A stretch of 64,000 nucleotides of DNA from Chryseobacterium sp. MA9 (lineage in GTDB: Bacteria > Bacteroidota > Bacteroidia > Flavobacteriales > Weeksellaceae): NCBI RefSeq assembly GCF_024399315.1, contig NZ_CP075170.1:558001-622000 (forward strand). The letters are read 5' to 3'. Below are positions 9,748 to 17,843 of the stretch, one piece after another. Every line of letters begins with the position of its first letter. Within the stretch, counting starts at the first letter, position 1. Under the pieces are notes generated by a model that was not told the DNA's origin, ran no database searches, and was given only the letters and a program-made list of their open reading frames with translations. The position numbers were made by a program, and so were the translations under genes.

Positions 9748-12111
9748 ATGAAAAAGATCCTGATATTTTTTGCCATAGCTTTCTCTCTTATTATCAAGTC
9801 TCAGCAAAAGAATGATTCCCTGAATATTGCGCTTCAGAATGTGACCAAAGACACTAAATTTGGTCTTGCTCTCAGTGGCGGAGGTGCAAAGGGGTTTGCA
9901 CACATTGGGATTCTGAAGATAATTGACTCATTGGGTATCAAGGTAGATTATATCACTGGAACCAGTATGGGAGGGATTCTGGGCGGTTTGTATGCAATGG
10001 GGTATAATGCCGATCAGCTGAAGCATACGATCTATAAAATGGACTGGAACAGGATTCTGAGCAATAAAATCCCTTACAGCAAAGTCAATATCAGTGAAAA
10101 AGACGAATATGACAAATACATTCTTGAATTTCCGGTAGTCAAAGGGTTTCCGACTCTTCCAGGCTCGTATATTGAGGGACAGTATATGGGAGAGGTTCTT
10201 AATACACTTACTTTCAACGCAAAACATATCAATGATTTCAGCAAGCTGAAGATTCCTGTTCAGCTTACTTCTTCTGATATTGAAAACGGTGGTCTGATAA
10301 TGCAGAAAGAAGGCTCTTTACCGCTTGCTATACGTGCTACATTGGCAATTCCTGCAGCTTTTGCACCTGTTTATATTGACGGTAAACTTTTGGTAGATGG
10401 TGGGTTAGACCGTAATTACCCTGCTAATGAGGTTCGGGAGATGGGTGCTGATTTTGTGATCGGAGGTTATACCGGTTTCAGGCTTTTTACCAAGAAAGAA
10501 ATTGAAAATCCGATGAAGATGATTTATCAGACTCATGCCATCCGTTCGGTAGAGGACTTTAAACATCAAAAGGAGCTGTCTAATGTATTGGTAGACTTTG
10601 TAGATCCATTGGGTGAGATTACAACGAAGGATTTTGCCAAATTCAGGAGGATCATCAAAATTGGAGAAGTAGAAGCGAGAAAACACCTTCCTGAGTTTGT
10701 AGCCCTGGCAGAAGCCCAGCGAAAAGCAGGAATCCAATATGAACATCAGATGATTGAAGAGGTGAAACTGCCTACTACGAAATTCACTTTTAACGAAGAA
10801 GACGGAACTCCTATTAACGATGCTGCGGAGATTGAAGTGCTTAAAAAGCAAATGGGGCTGACGGAAGGGAAGTATTACGATGCAAAAACCGTAAATGAAG
10901 CAATAGACAGGGTATTTGGAATGCGTCAGTATGTAAAGGTGTATTATACCTACACGAATGAAAATAACGGTCTTGTGATGAATATTTTTGTGAAAAGGGC
11001 AAAAAAAGGAGCTTTTAAGCTGGCTCTGCACTATGACACGGAACAATCGGTAGGAATTATTGTTAATTATACTTACAGGAATATTCTTCTGAACAGATCT
11101 CGATTTCTGGCAACTGTAGATATTTCCGAACGTTTTAAGGCTAAGCTTGCTTATCAGCAGTTCCTTGATAGCGGAGAGCGTTTGTGGCTGGATCTGGAGG
11201 CTAAGATGGTTAATCTTAAAAGTAATGACTTGAACTTCAGATTGTATGATATAAGCGAAGACGGCAGCGATCGTTTTCCTAACCATATGTACCGTAATAT
11301 AACCGGAAAGATTGCTTTGAATTATAACATCAATCCAAATGCTTACCTATCATTGGGAACAGAGTTCAGCACAGAAAGAATGTACAGCTTACTGGATAAA
11401 GTGGATCAGGCAAAAGTGGATAATTACAGTAAAAAATTATATAACCACAGCAATTTCAACACTTTTCTGAAATTTGAACAGAATAATCTCAATAAAAGAT
11501 ATTTTACTACAAAAGGGAATCATCTTCAGGTGAGTACAAGATTTTATTACGGTGACAGATATCAACTTTATGATCTGAACACAGTACAGCCGCTCCTGTA
11601 TCTGATACTTAATCCCAAAGAATCTTATTATTACGAGCCTAAAAACCTGGTTTCATTCACTTTAAATGAGAATTTTTTCTATCCGATCACAAGAAGGCTG
11701 ACTGTCAAAGCAAATGTATTTTTGGGAGCAAGTTTTGGATCAGGGAAGGAAGATCAGGTTCCATATCTCTTCCTGAATCAGAAATATAATCTTGGAGGGA
11801 GTGAGTATAATTATGATCTCTTAAGCCCTGAATTCAACGGTCTTCGTCAGAAAGAACTTCCTATGACTTCGGTGGCTAAAACAGCAATATCATTTCAGTA
11901 CAGGATCATGAAAAGACTTTATCTTACTCCTTCGTTCAGCTATGGTAAGGTGAGTGAAGAGCTTTCTCCTTTTAATAACAGTTTCGACATGTTTGGGTAT
12001 GGGGTAAACCTGGGATATGAATCTCTTATAGGGCCTATCAGCTTAAATGTTTCCAGAAACAGCCAGCTTGATTTTTCAAGAATATATTTCAGCGTTGGTT
12101 TTAAGTTTTAA
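9748..12111 (+). CDS. Patatin-like phospholipase fused to outer-membrane beta-barrel
   Basis: A 787-residue protein with a signal peptide (cleavage near IIKSQQ). The patatin domain shows the oxyanion loop SGGGAKG (43-49), the nucleophile elbow GTSMG (Ser73) and the second catalytic Asp in VDGGLDRN (about 217). A POTRA-like segment (about 360-430) follows. The C-terminal 350 residues alternate in barrel fashion and end in VGFKF, as in BamA/TpsB-superfamily barrels. The arrangement matches type Vd-like patatins such as PlpD and FplA. It would hydrolyse phospholipids in or across the outer membrane. It stands alone; a weak hairpin follows. Confidence 0.9.
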   Translation: MKKILIFFAIAFSLIIKSQQKNDSLNIALQNVTKDTKFGLALSGGGAKGFAHIGILKIIDSLGIKVDYITGTSMGGILGGLYAMGYNADQLKHTIYKMDWNRILSNKIPYSKVNISEKDEYDKYILEFPVVKGFPTLPGSYIEGQYMGEVLNTLTFNAKHINDFSKLKIPVQLTSSDIENGGLIMQKEGSLPLAIRATLAIPAAFAPVYIDGKLLVDGGLDRNYPANEVREMGADFVIGGYTGFRLFTKKEIENPMKMIYQTHAIRSVEDFKHQKELSNVLVDFVDPLGEITTKDFAKFRRIIKIGEVEARKHLPEFVALAEAQRKAGIQYEHQMIEEVKLPTTKFTFNEEDGTPINDAAEIEVLKKQMGLTEGKYYDAKTVNEAIDRVFGMRQYVKVYYTYTNENNGLVMNIFVKRAKKGAFKLALHYDTEQSVGIIVNYTYRNILLNRSRFLATVDISERFKAKLAYQQFLDSGERLWLDLEAKMVNLKSNDLNFRLYDISEDGSDRFPNHMYRNITGKIALNYNINPNAYLSLGTEFSTERMYSLLDKVDQAKVDNYSKKLYNHSNFNTFLKFEQNNLNKRYFTTKGNHLQVSTRFYYGDRYQLYDLNTVQPLLYLILNPKESYYYEPKNLVSFTLNENFFYPITRRLTVKANVFLGASFGSGKEDQVPYLFLNQKYNLGGSEYNYDLLSPEFNGLRQKELPMTSVAKTAISFQYRIMKRLYLTPSFSYGKVSEELSPFNNSFDMFGYGVNLGYESLIGPISLNVSRNSQLDFSRIYFSVGFKF

Positions 12112-12127
12112 GTATCAGTAGAATTTA

Positions 12128-12152
12128 TTACTTAAACTGTCAATTTAAGTAA
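12128..12152 (+). terminator. Weak hairpin after the patatin gene
   Basis: A 9-bp stem (TTACTTAAA / TTTAAGTAA) with a 7-nt loop starts 17 nt after the stop. It is AT-rich and lacks a clear U tract, so termination is only possible. Confidence 0.35.
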
Positions 12153-12184
12153 GACTATTTATTATATCAATGATTTATTAATAT

Positions 12185-12211
12185 AAAAAAAGCACTTCAT
12201 TGCTGAAGTGC
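12185..12211 (-). terminator. Rho-independent terminator of the secreted hydrolase
   Basis: The stem GCACTTCA / TGAAGTGC with a 4-nt loop is followed on the minus strand by seven T residues. It lies about 40 nt past the stop of the 12252-14210 gene. Confidence 0.8.
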
Positions 12212-12251
12212 CAAAATTAACTTGAAATGAGATATAGAAGAGTGATTGATT

Positions 12252-14210
12252 TTACAATTTTACTTTTTTATTAATGACTTTTCCATTAGAAAGGGTGATT
12301 TGTACCAGATATACACCGGATTCTAAATTTCTGGATTCAAATAAAGGCTTATTGACTTCCTGCTGAACGATCAGCGCCCCGGAAATACTGTAAATGCTGA
12401 TGTTTTTAATATCATTGACGGATTTTGCAATAATCTGCTGTCTCTGAGAATAAATATCGGTCGTATTTTCAGCAGATAACGTACTTCCAATCGCTTTATT
12501 GAATTGAAGATTATAATAAGGAGTTACCACTTCAAAGGTGTAGTTTTTATTCTCCATATCCTGTACATTAATACCTCCGGCTTCACGATATTGTTTTTGA
12601 GAAATACTTTTTACCAACGTTTTATTTTCATCAAAAATGTTCACGGCTGTAAGTTCATCCTGATCTACTTTTAATTGTAAAAGTGAAGAGGTAGCAGACT
12701 GTACAATTTCGTTTTCAGCAATTTCTTTAGGGGTGTTTTTGATGTATGGAATTACTTTATTTTCATTGTTTTCCGATACTTTCAATAGATAAACTCCGTC
12801 CTTTAAAGTTGATAAGTTACGTTCATTGGCTGTTCTGCTTTGAGTTTTTTCTTTATTAAAATCTGTAATTTCAACCAACTGCATGCTGCCCAAATCCGGT
12901 TTGATCTGTGAAGATAGGAGGGATGGCTTTTCAGAGATTTTCTCTGCCGGCTGCTTACCGAAAATAGATCCTGCAATAGCCCATTCATTAAGAAGTCCGC
13001 CACTTCGTAGTGTATTGAATTTGGCGTTGGAAGCTAGAGTGAATGGAAGGATTCCTCCAACATGTCCCAGTGGTCCCCAGTAAAAAGAATCCAGTTTGTA
13101 TTTATTCAGATCCCACCAAGGATAATATCCGCGCTGAACATCAATAGTTTTGGAAGTATTTTCAGGCGGAATAGCTAAATCAACAGTAGAATGGCCTAGT
13201 GTCATAGGTGTTTTGTTGTACCAGTCGTACACATCCTTAGGTTTCATGCACTGTCTTAGCTTGTTATTGGGATTATTGGTGACATCATTCACGAAGCTGG
13301 TTGTAAAGAGTTTTCTCCATATCACAGGACCCCATAAAAGCCCGCCATTATCCTGAACAACGTGGTAATTGTATTTATCAAGGTATTCTGCAGAAATAAC
13401 TTCTGAAATATTGCTGTTATATGTTTTGTATCCTGTATTGTTGCAGGTATGAAGAACATTGGCCAGGAAGGAGGTAAACGGATAAATATCTTTTTCCAGA
13501 ACTCCCTTATTTAAAGTAACTCCGGAGAAATCATACGGCCCGTCACCCATATAGGCATATTTAAATTTAATATTATTGGGATTCGAAATGCTTAATCTTT
13601 TTAAAGTAGACATCGCCGCATGAGCTCCCTGGGAATATCCGGCTAAAAAGTACTCATCATAGCGTTTGACACCCAATTGACCCAATACTTTATTGGCAGC
13701 AGTGATGAAATCAATGGTAGCGCCTGCTTCAGTTGCATAGTCTACATAAGGGTGTACTCCGTCTCCAGTTCCCATTCCTACATAGTCAGGAGCCATTAAA
13801 ATATAACCATTGAGGACGTAAGACAATTCAACAACAAAGCCCGCCGTTAATGCTCCTTTGAAATTAGACGGAACATTATTTCTCCTGTCTGTTGTACCAT
13901 GATCTGATACAACTGTTGATAATTTAAATCCTACATTGGGATACATAAGCAGTCCGGTGGCCTTTACAAGAACATTATTTTCATTTTTGGTGTAATAAGT
14001 AATCTTGTAGCCTTTTAGACCTACATTAAAACTGTTCAGGTAGCCGGCAAACTCCGGAGCATCCTGGTCACCAAGATTATTGGAGATAAAATTGATGACT
14101 CCCTGTGGTGTCAGGTCCAGTTTCTGTTCGGCGCTTACTACGTCTCCAGCCTGCTGTGCAAAATAGAATGGGGCAGTAATGCCCAGTAAAAAAGTCGTAA
14201 TTTTTTTCAT
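12252..14210 (-). CDS. Secreted alpha/beta hydrolase (lipase-like) with type IX sorting domain
   Basis: A 652-residue protein. A signal peptide ends near FYFAQQ. The alpha/beta-hydrolase domain has DHGTTDRR, the nucleophile elbow GYSQG (Ser193), and candidate acid and base residues in the HSTVDLAIP and LGHVGG segments. It resembles fungal-type secretory lipases and esterases. The last 85 residues (from about NIYSQRQQIIAKSV) form a type A T9SS sorting domain: KNISIYSISGALI, ESGVYLVQI and a basic KKVKL end. It is therefore probably exported through the outer membrane and attached to or released from the cell surface. Substrate cannot be told from sequence. Terminators lie on both sides, so it is monocistronic. 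Confidence 0.87.
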   Translation of the reverse strand: MKKITTFLLGITAPFYFAQQAGDVVSAEQKLDLTPQGVINFISNNLGDQDAPEFAGYLNSFNVGLKGYKITYYTKNENNVLVKATGLLMYPNVGFKLSTVVSDHGTTDRRNNVPSNFKGALTAGFVVELSYVLNGYILMAPDYVGMGTGDGVHPYVDYATEAGATIDFITAANKVLGQLGVKRYDEYFLAGYSQGAHAAMSTLKRLSISNPNNIKFKYAYMGDGPYDFSGVTLNKGVLEKDIYPFTSFLANVLHTCNNTGYKTYNSNISEVISAEYLDKYNYHVVQDNGGLLWGPVIWRKLFTTSFVNDVTNNPNNKLRQCMKPKDVYDWYNKTPMTLGHSTVDLAIPPENTSKTIDVQRGYYPWWDLNKYKLDSFYWGPLGHVGGILPFTLASNAKFNTLRSGGLLNEWAIAGSIFGKQPAEKISEKPSLLSSQIKPDLGSMQLVEITDFNKEKTQSRTANERNLSTLKDGVYLLKVSENNENKVIPYIKNTPKEIAENEIVQSATSSLLQLKVDQDELTAVNIFDENKTLVKSISQKQYREAGGINVQDMENKNYTFEVVTPYYNLQFNKAIGSTLSAENTTDIYSQRQQIIAKSVNDIKNISIYSISGALIVQQEVNKPLFESRNLESGVYLVQITLSNGKVINKKVKL

Positions 14211-14321
14211 ATTGATGATTTTTTGTGTTCATTAAGGTAATAACTTTAATAAATAAACAAAAATATTACAGCATCAATAATTATTCATTGAATATCAATT
14301 CTCTGCAAAGTGAGTAAAACA

Positions 14322-14350
14322 AAAGAGTCTGACCATTGGTCAGACTCTTT
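14322..14350 (-). terminator. Terminator after the acyl-CoA dehydrogenase gene
   Basis: A perfect 14-nt inverted repeat (AAAGAGTCTGACCA / TGGTCAGACTCTTT) around a single central base. It lies 21 nt beyond the minus-strand stop at 14371 and is followed by a T-rich run. Confidence 0.85.
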
Positions 14351-14370
14351 CTTTATATGTTTGTCTTTCT

Positions 14371-15549
14371 TTAGAAAGCGTTAATTCCTGTTATATCTAA
14401 ACCAGTGATTAACAAATGAACGTCATGTGTTCCTTCATAAGTGATTACAGACTCCAGGTTAGCAGCATGTCTCATCATTGGGAATTCACCCATGATTCCC
14501 ATACCACCAAGGATCTGTCTTGATTCTCTGGCAATTTCAATAGCCATATTTACGTTGTTACGCTTAGCCATAGAAATCTGAGCCGGAGTTGCTTTGTGGG
14601 CATTTTTAAGATTTCCCAGCTGAAGGCATAATAACTGGGCTTTTGTAATCTCCGTTAAGAATTCAGCCAGTTTTTTTTGTTGAAGCTGGTAAGAACCGAT
14701 TGGTTTTCCAAACTGTCTTCTTTCCTTGGAGTATTGAACAGCAGTGCAGTGGCAGTCAATGGCAGCACCGATTACTCCCCATGAAATTCCATATCTGGCT
14801 GAGTTCAGACAAGATAAAGGTCCTTTCAGTCCTGTTACCCCCGGAAGAAGGTTTTCTTTCGGAACTTTTACGTTATTGAATACCAATTCTCCGGTTTTTG
14901 AAGCTCTTAAGCTCCATTTATTATGAGTTTCAGGAGTAGTGAAGCCTTCCATTCCTCTTTCAACAATCAATCCCTGTACTTTTCCTTCCTCATTTTTGGC
15001 CCATACCACAGCGATGTCGCATAGAGGAGAGTTTGTAATCCACATTTTAGCCCCATTCAAAAGATAATGATCTCCCATATCTTTAAAATACGTTTCCATA
15101 GAACCCGGGTCTGAACCGTGATTAGGCTCTGTCAATCCAAAAGATCCGATCATTTCTCCGGCAGCAAGCTTAGGAAGATATTTCATTTTCTGTTCTTCAG
15201 AACCGAATTCATTGATAGGAAACATCACCAAAGAGCTCTGAACCGAAGCTGCAGAACGTACTGCAGAATCTCCTCTTTCCAACTCCTGCATAATAAGACC
15301 ATAAGAAATCTGGTCTAATCCTGAACCGCCATACTCAACCGGGATATAAGGTCCCAGTGCTCCGATTTTCCCCAATTCTCTCATAAGATTAGGTATATCT
15401 GTATGATTCTGAGCGGCATGATCAATCTGCGGCATTACAAAACTTTCAACCCAGTCTCTTACAGATTGGCGGATTAGTTTGTGTTCTTCAGTAAGTAAAG
15501 CATCAATTCCATAATAATCAGGGATGCTTGTAAGAGGATAATATGACAT
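14371..15549 (-). CDS. Acyl-CoA dehydrogenase, glutaryl-CoA dehydrogenase-like
   Basis: The 392-residue flavoenzyme carries the acyl-CoA dehydrogenase signatures GSFGLTEPNHGSDP and ITYEGTHDVH. In the latter, Glu372 matches the catalytic base position of glutaryl-CoA dehydrogenases and relatives. The EYGGSGLDQISYGLIMQELE segment and the SxRSAASVQSSL region also fit the GCDH subgroup. It would oxidise an acyl-CoA to enoyl-CoA with FAD, and if truly GCDH would decarboxylate glutaryl-CoA to crotonyl-CoA in lysine or tryptophan breakdown. It is a single gene with its own terminator. The subgroup call is inference from overall likeness. Confidence 0.88.
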   Translation of the reverse strand: MSYYPLTSIPDYYGIDALLTEEHKLIRQSVRDWVESFVMPQIDHAAQNHTDIPNLMRELGKIGALGPYIPVEYGGSGLDQISYGLIMQELERGDSAVRSAASVQSSLVMFPINEFGSEEQKMKYLPKLAAGEMIGSFGLTEPNHGSDPGSMETYFKDMGDHYLLNGAKMWITNSPLCDIAVVWAKNEEGKVQGLIVERGMEGFTTPETHNKWSLRASKTGELVFNNVKVPKENLLPGVTGLKGPLSCLNSARYGISWGVIGAAIDCHCTAVQYSKERRQFGKPIGSYQLQQKKLAEFLTEITKAQLLCLQLGNLKNAHKATPAQISMAKRNNVNMAIEIARESRQILGGMGIMGEFPMMRHAANLESVITYEGTHDVHLLITGLDITGINAF

Positions 15550-15677
15550 GATTTTTTGATTTGGTTAAAAGTAACATTTTTCGTGGTGTCTTGAAAATTT
15601 TTTTGAAAACTTATCTTAAGATTGGTTTTCAGACAGATAATGCTCTTTTTATTTGTTTATAAGATAAATTCTGTGTT

Positions 15678-16466
15678 TTAAGCCTCCTCATCATTGGATA
15701 TAGGATACTGATTGGTAGAATTGTGAACCTTGCTTTTAAATTTATACAGATAGGGCGCTTTATTGGCTGAGCCATCATACAGTTTTTCCAGCCTGTCAAG
15801 AATATTTAAGCTTAAAATTTTACGCTGGAAATTATTTCTTCTGAATTTTTGGCCTAAAATGGTTTCATAAAGAGACTGAAGATCTTTCATCGTAAACTTT
15901 TCAGGAAGCAGATTGCTGGCTGCTACCTCTGTATTGATATTCATCCGCAGGTATTCTAGACCCGTTTCTATGATTCTGTCATGATCAAAAGCCATCTTGG
16001 GCAGATTGCTTACCTCAAACCATTCACAGCTTTCATTGAACGCATCAGGGAAAGTATTGGCCATTGAAAAGTCAATAAGGCTGCAATAACCCACCGTAAT
16101 GAATCTTTGAAAAATCCAGTGATCTTCCGGTACCTGAATTCCTTTGTTGTTAAGAAGGATCTGATGAACGTTATTTTCTGTACGGTCTATTCTTCCAAAC
16201 GTGTGAAACTGTTTCAGAAATATATCTTTAAGATGTGTTCTTTCGAATAAAACCCTTGCTGCGGCTTCCCTTAAATCTTCATCATTGAAAACAAAACCAC
16301 CTGGAAGTGACCATAGATCAAGATCGTGATACTTTAAAAGCAGGACTTTCAAAATATTATTATGAAAGCCGAATATAGTACAGTCAACAGATATATGGGC
16401 AACAAAATCTTTGGTATCGATAAGTTCCCGCAGTGTTTCTTTACTTTTTGTGTCTTTGATTTTCAT
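15678..16466 (-). CDS. Nudix-domain transcriptional regulator (NrtR/AraR-like) with degenerate Nudix box
   Basis: A 262-residue protein with an N-terminal Nudix fold and a C-terminal winged-helix region (about 165-240, ILGQKFRRNNFQRKIL). The Nudix box (56-79, GGFVFNDEDLREAAARVLF...) keeps Gly57, Glu63, Arg71 and Glu75. It has lost the other signature residues: the REUXEEXGU segment reads RVLFERTHL. Hydrolysis is thus unlikely and a ligand-sensing role is likely, as for Nudix-related regulators that control sugar or NAD genes. It lies 16 nt after the MFS gene on the same strand and faces the beta-glucan operon, so it most probably regulates that locus. The ligand is unknown; a sugar or sugar phosphate is an inference. 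Confidence 0.85.
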   Translation of the reverse strand: MKIKDTKSKETLRELIDTKDFVAHISVDCTIFGFHNNILKVLLLKYHDLDLWSLPGGFVFNDEDLREAAARVLFERTHLKDIFLKQFHTFGRIDRTENNVHQILLNNKGIQVPEDHWIFQRFITVGYCSLIDFSMANTFPDAFNESCEWFEVSNLPKMAFDHDRIIETGLEYLRMNINTEVAASNLLPEKFTMKDLQSLYETILGQKFRRNNFQRKILSLNILDRLEKLYDGSANKAPYLYKFKSKVHNSTNQYPISNDEEA

Positions 16467-16482
16467 GGCTGTAAAAATAAAA

Positions 16483-17667
16483 CTATTTTCTTTTTGAAAC
16501 GTTAAAAAATACCAAACTAGTCACAAAAAGAAGAATTACGAAAGATAAGATATATAACGGATAAAAATTTAATAACTGTTTTTCAAACAGAACAGCCATG
16601 ATAATCGAGCTTACAGAGCTGCCCAGTGAGGAAAATATAACAATAAGAGAGGTGAATAAGTTTACTTTTTCTTTATCCATCTGTGCAATCATTTTTGAAT
16701 TGATAACAGGGTAGAGTGGTGACAAAAATAAACCGATCACCGGAAATAAGAAGAGAATTACCTTTGAATCTGCTGAATCAAAATACTGTACACCTACAAT
16801 AATTGCCAACAAAGAAATGATGAAAGCCATACATGAAAGATAGTAGCCTGGCAATGAAAATCTTCGGATAATATTGGCTGTTACTGTTCTTCCTACATAA
16901 GAAAATACCGCCAGAAAAGATGTTGCCTGAAGGGCAAAAAATGAATTGACTTTCAGATGATTCTTATAAAAAGAGGGAAGCCATGAGTTGAATCCCTGCT
17001 CTACAAAAACGATAAAAAATATAACGCCAAGGAACAATGTTATAGAAGGAGTTACAAACCCTGAAAGTTCAGAGAACACACTTTTATTTTCCAAAGGTTT
17101 GGCCTCAGAAATTGTAATTTTTGATAACAGGAATATTGTTAATGCAGATAAGAAAGCGATTAATAAAAAACAAAATTTCCAATATTCAGAGTATTCACTT
17201 GATACCACCCATCCAAAACAGGTATTGACTACAAAGATTCCAATCATGAAAGAAGCTTCTACACTGTTCATGGTCTTTGCCAGCGACTTTTCATCCGAAA
17301 TGTTGTTCCTAATAATTCCAAAAACGCAAATTTTACCAATGGCAAAACAGGCTCCAATAATAGCAAACCATAATTTGAAAAACCAGAAAACCTCTATAAA
17401 TGGCAGCAGGCAAGAACAAAAGCCAACAATTACCAAAGCCGAAATTAATGCTTTTTTTGTTCCCGTTTTGTTGATAAAGCTTACTGCAAAAAGAGAAATA
17501 AAAGCGATGGGCAGGTCTTTAAATGATTCTAAAAAACCCAATTCTCCGTAAGTAATTTTCTCTTCAGACAACTGCAGAATGATCAATCCCATACAGTTCA
17601 AAACCATTGAAAAAATAAGAAAGGTAAGTTTTAACGGAATAGAAATTTTAGAAAGCTTGATGATCAT
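16483..17667 (-). CDS. MFS transporter, probably for sugars
   Basis: A 394-residue integral membrane protein with about 12 hydrophobic segments and an MFS-like charged loop after helix 2 (NKTGTKKALIS). A longer cytoplasmic loop (about 190-205) divides the two halves. Its place between a Nudix-type regulator and a divergent SusCD/glycoside hydrolase operon suggests it carries glucose or short glucan oligosaccharides over the inner membrane. The ATG at 17667 yields an amphipathic start then helix 1. It is the first gene of a two-gene minus-strand unit. Transport substrate is inference from context only. Confidence 0.85.
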   Translation of the reverse strand: MIIKLSKISIPLKLTFLIFSMVLNCMGLIILQLSEEKITYGELGFLESFKDLPIAFISLFAVSFINKTGTKKALISALVIVGFCSCLLPFIEVFWFFKLWFAIIGACFAIGKICVFGIIRNNISDEKSLAKTMNSVEASFMIGIFVVNTCFGWVVSSEYSEYWKFCFLLIAFLSALTIFLLSKITISEAKPLENKSVFSELSGFVTPSITLFLGVIFFIVFVEQGFNSWLPSFYKNHLKVNSFFALQATSFLAVFSYVGRTVTANIIRRFSLPGYYLSCMAFIISLLAIIVGVQYFDSADSKVILFLFPVIGLFLSPLYPVINSKMIAQMDKEKVNLFTSLIVIFSSLGSSVSSIIMAVLFEKQLLNFYPLYILSFVILLFVTSLVFFNVSKRK

Positions 17668-17812
17668 TTTGGGAGACTTCTTTATTGTTTTTTTGTGAAA
17701 TTTTATGAAATATTGATGCGAAGATAGGGCTTCTAACCCTGAAAAATAAAAGAAAAATTAAAATATTTATGAATTGAATGTTAATTAATTGAAAAAAAAT
17801 ATATTTTTATTG

Positions 17813-17825
17813 TCTCAATTTGAGA
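17813..17825. promoter_or_regulatory. Operator-like palindrome upstream of susC
   Basis: TCTCAA-T-TTGAGA is a perfect 6-bp inverted repeat around one base, 18 nt before the susC start codon and within the 176-bp divergent region shared with the MFS/Nudix unit. It is the best operator candidate for the Nudix-type regulator. The regulator link is inference. Confidence 0.4.
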
Positions 17826-17843
17826 ATTAAACAATAACTGTAT

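Noticed and set aside
10405..11286. 293-codon open frame antisense to the patatin gene
   Set aside because: It lies wholly inside a well-supported gene on the other strand, has no recognisable domain, and is Phe/Ile/His-rich as expected of antisense frames in this composition.
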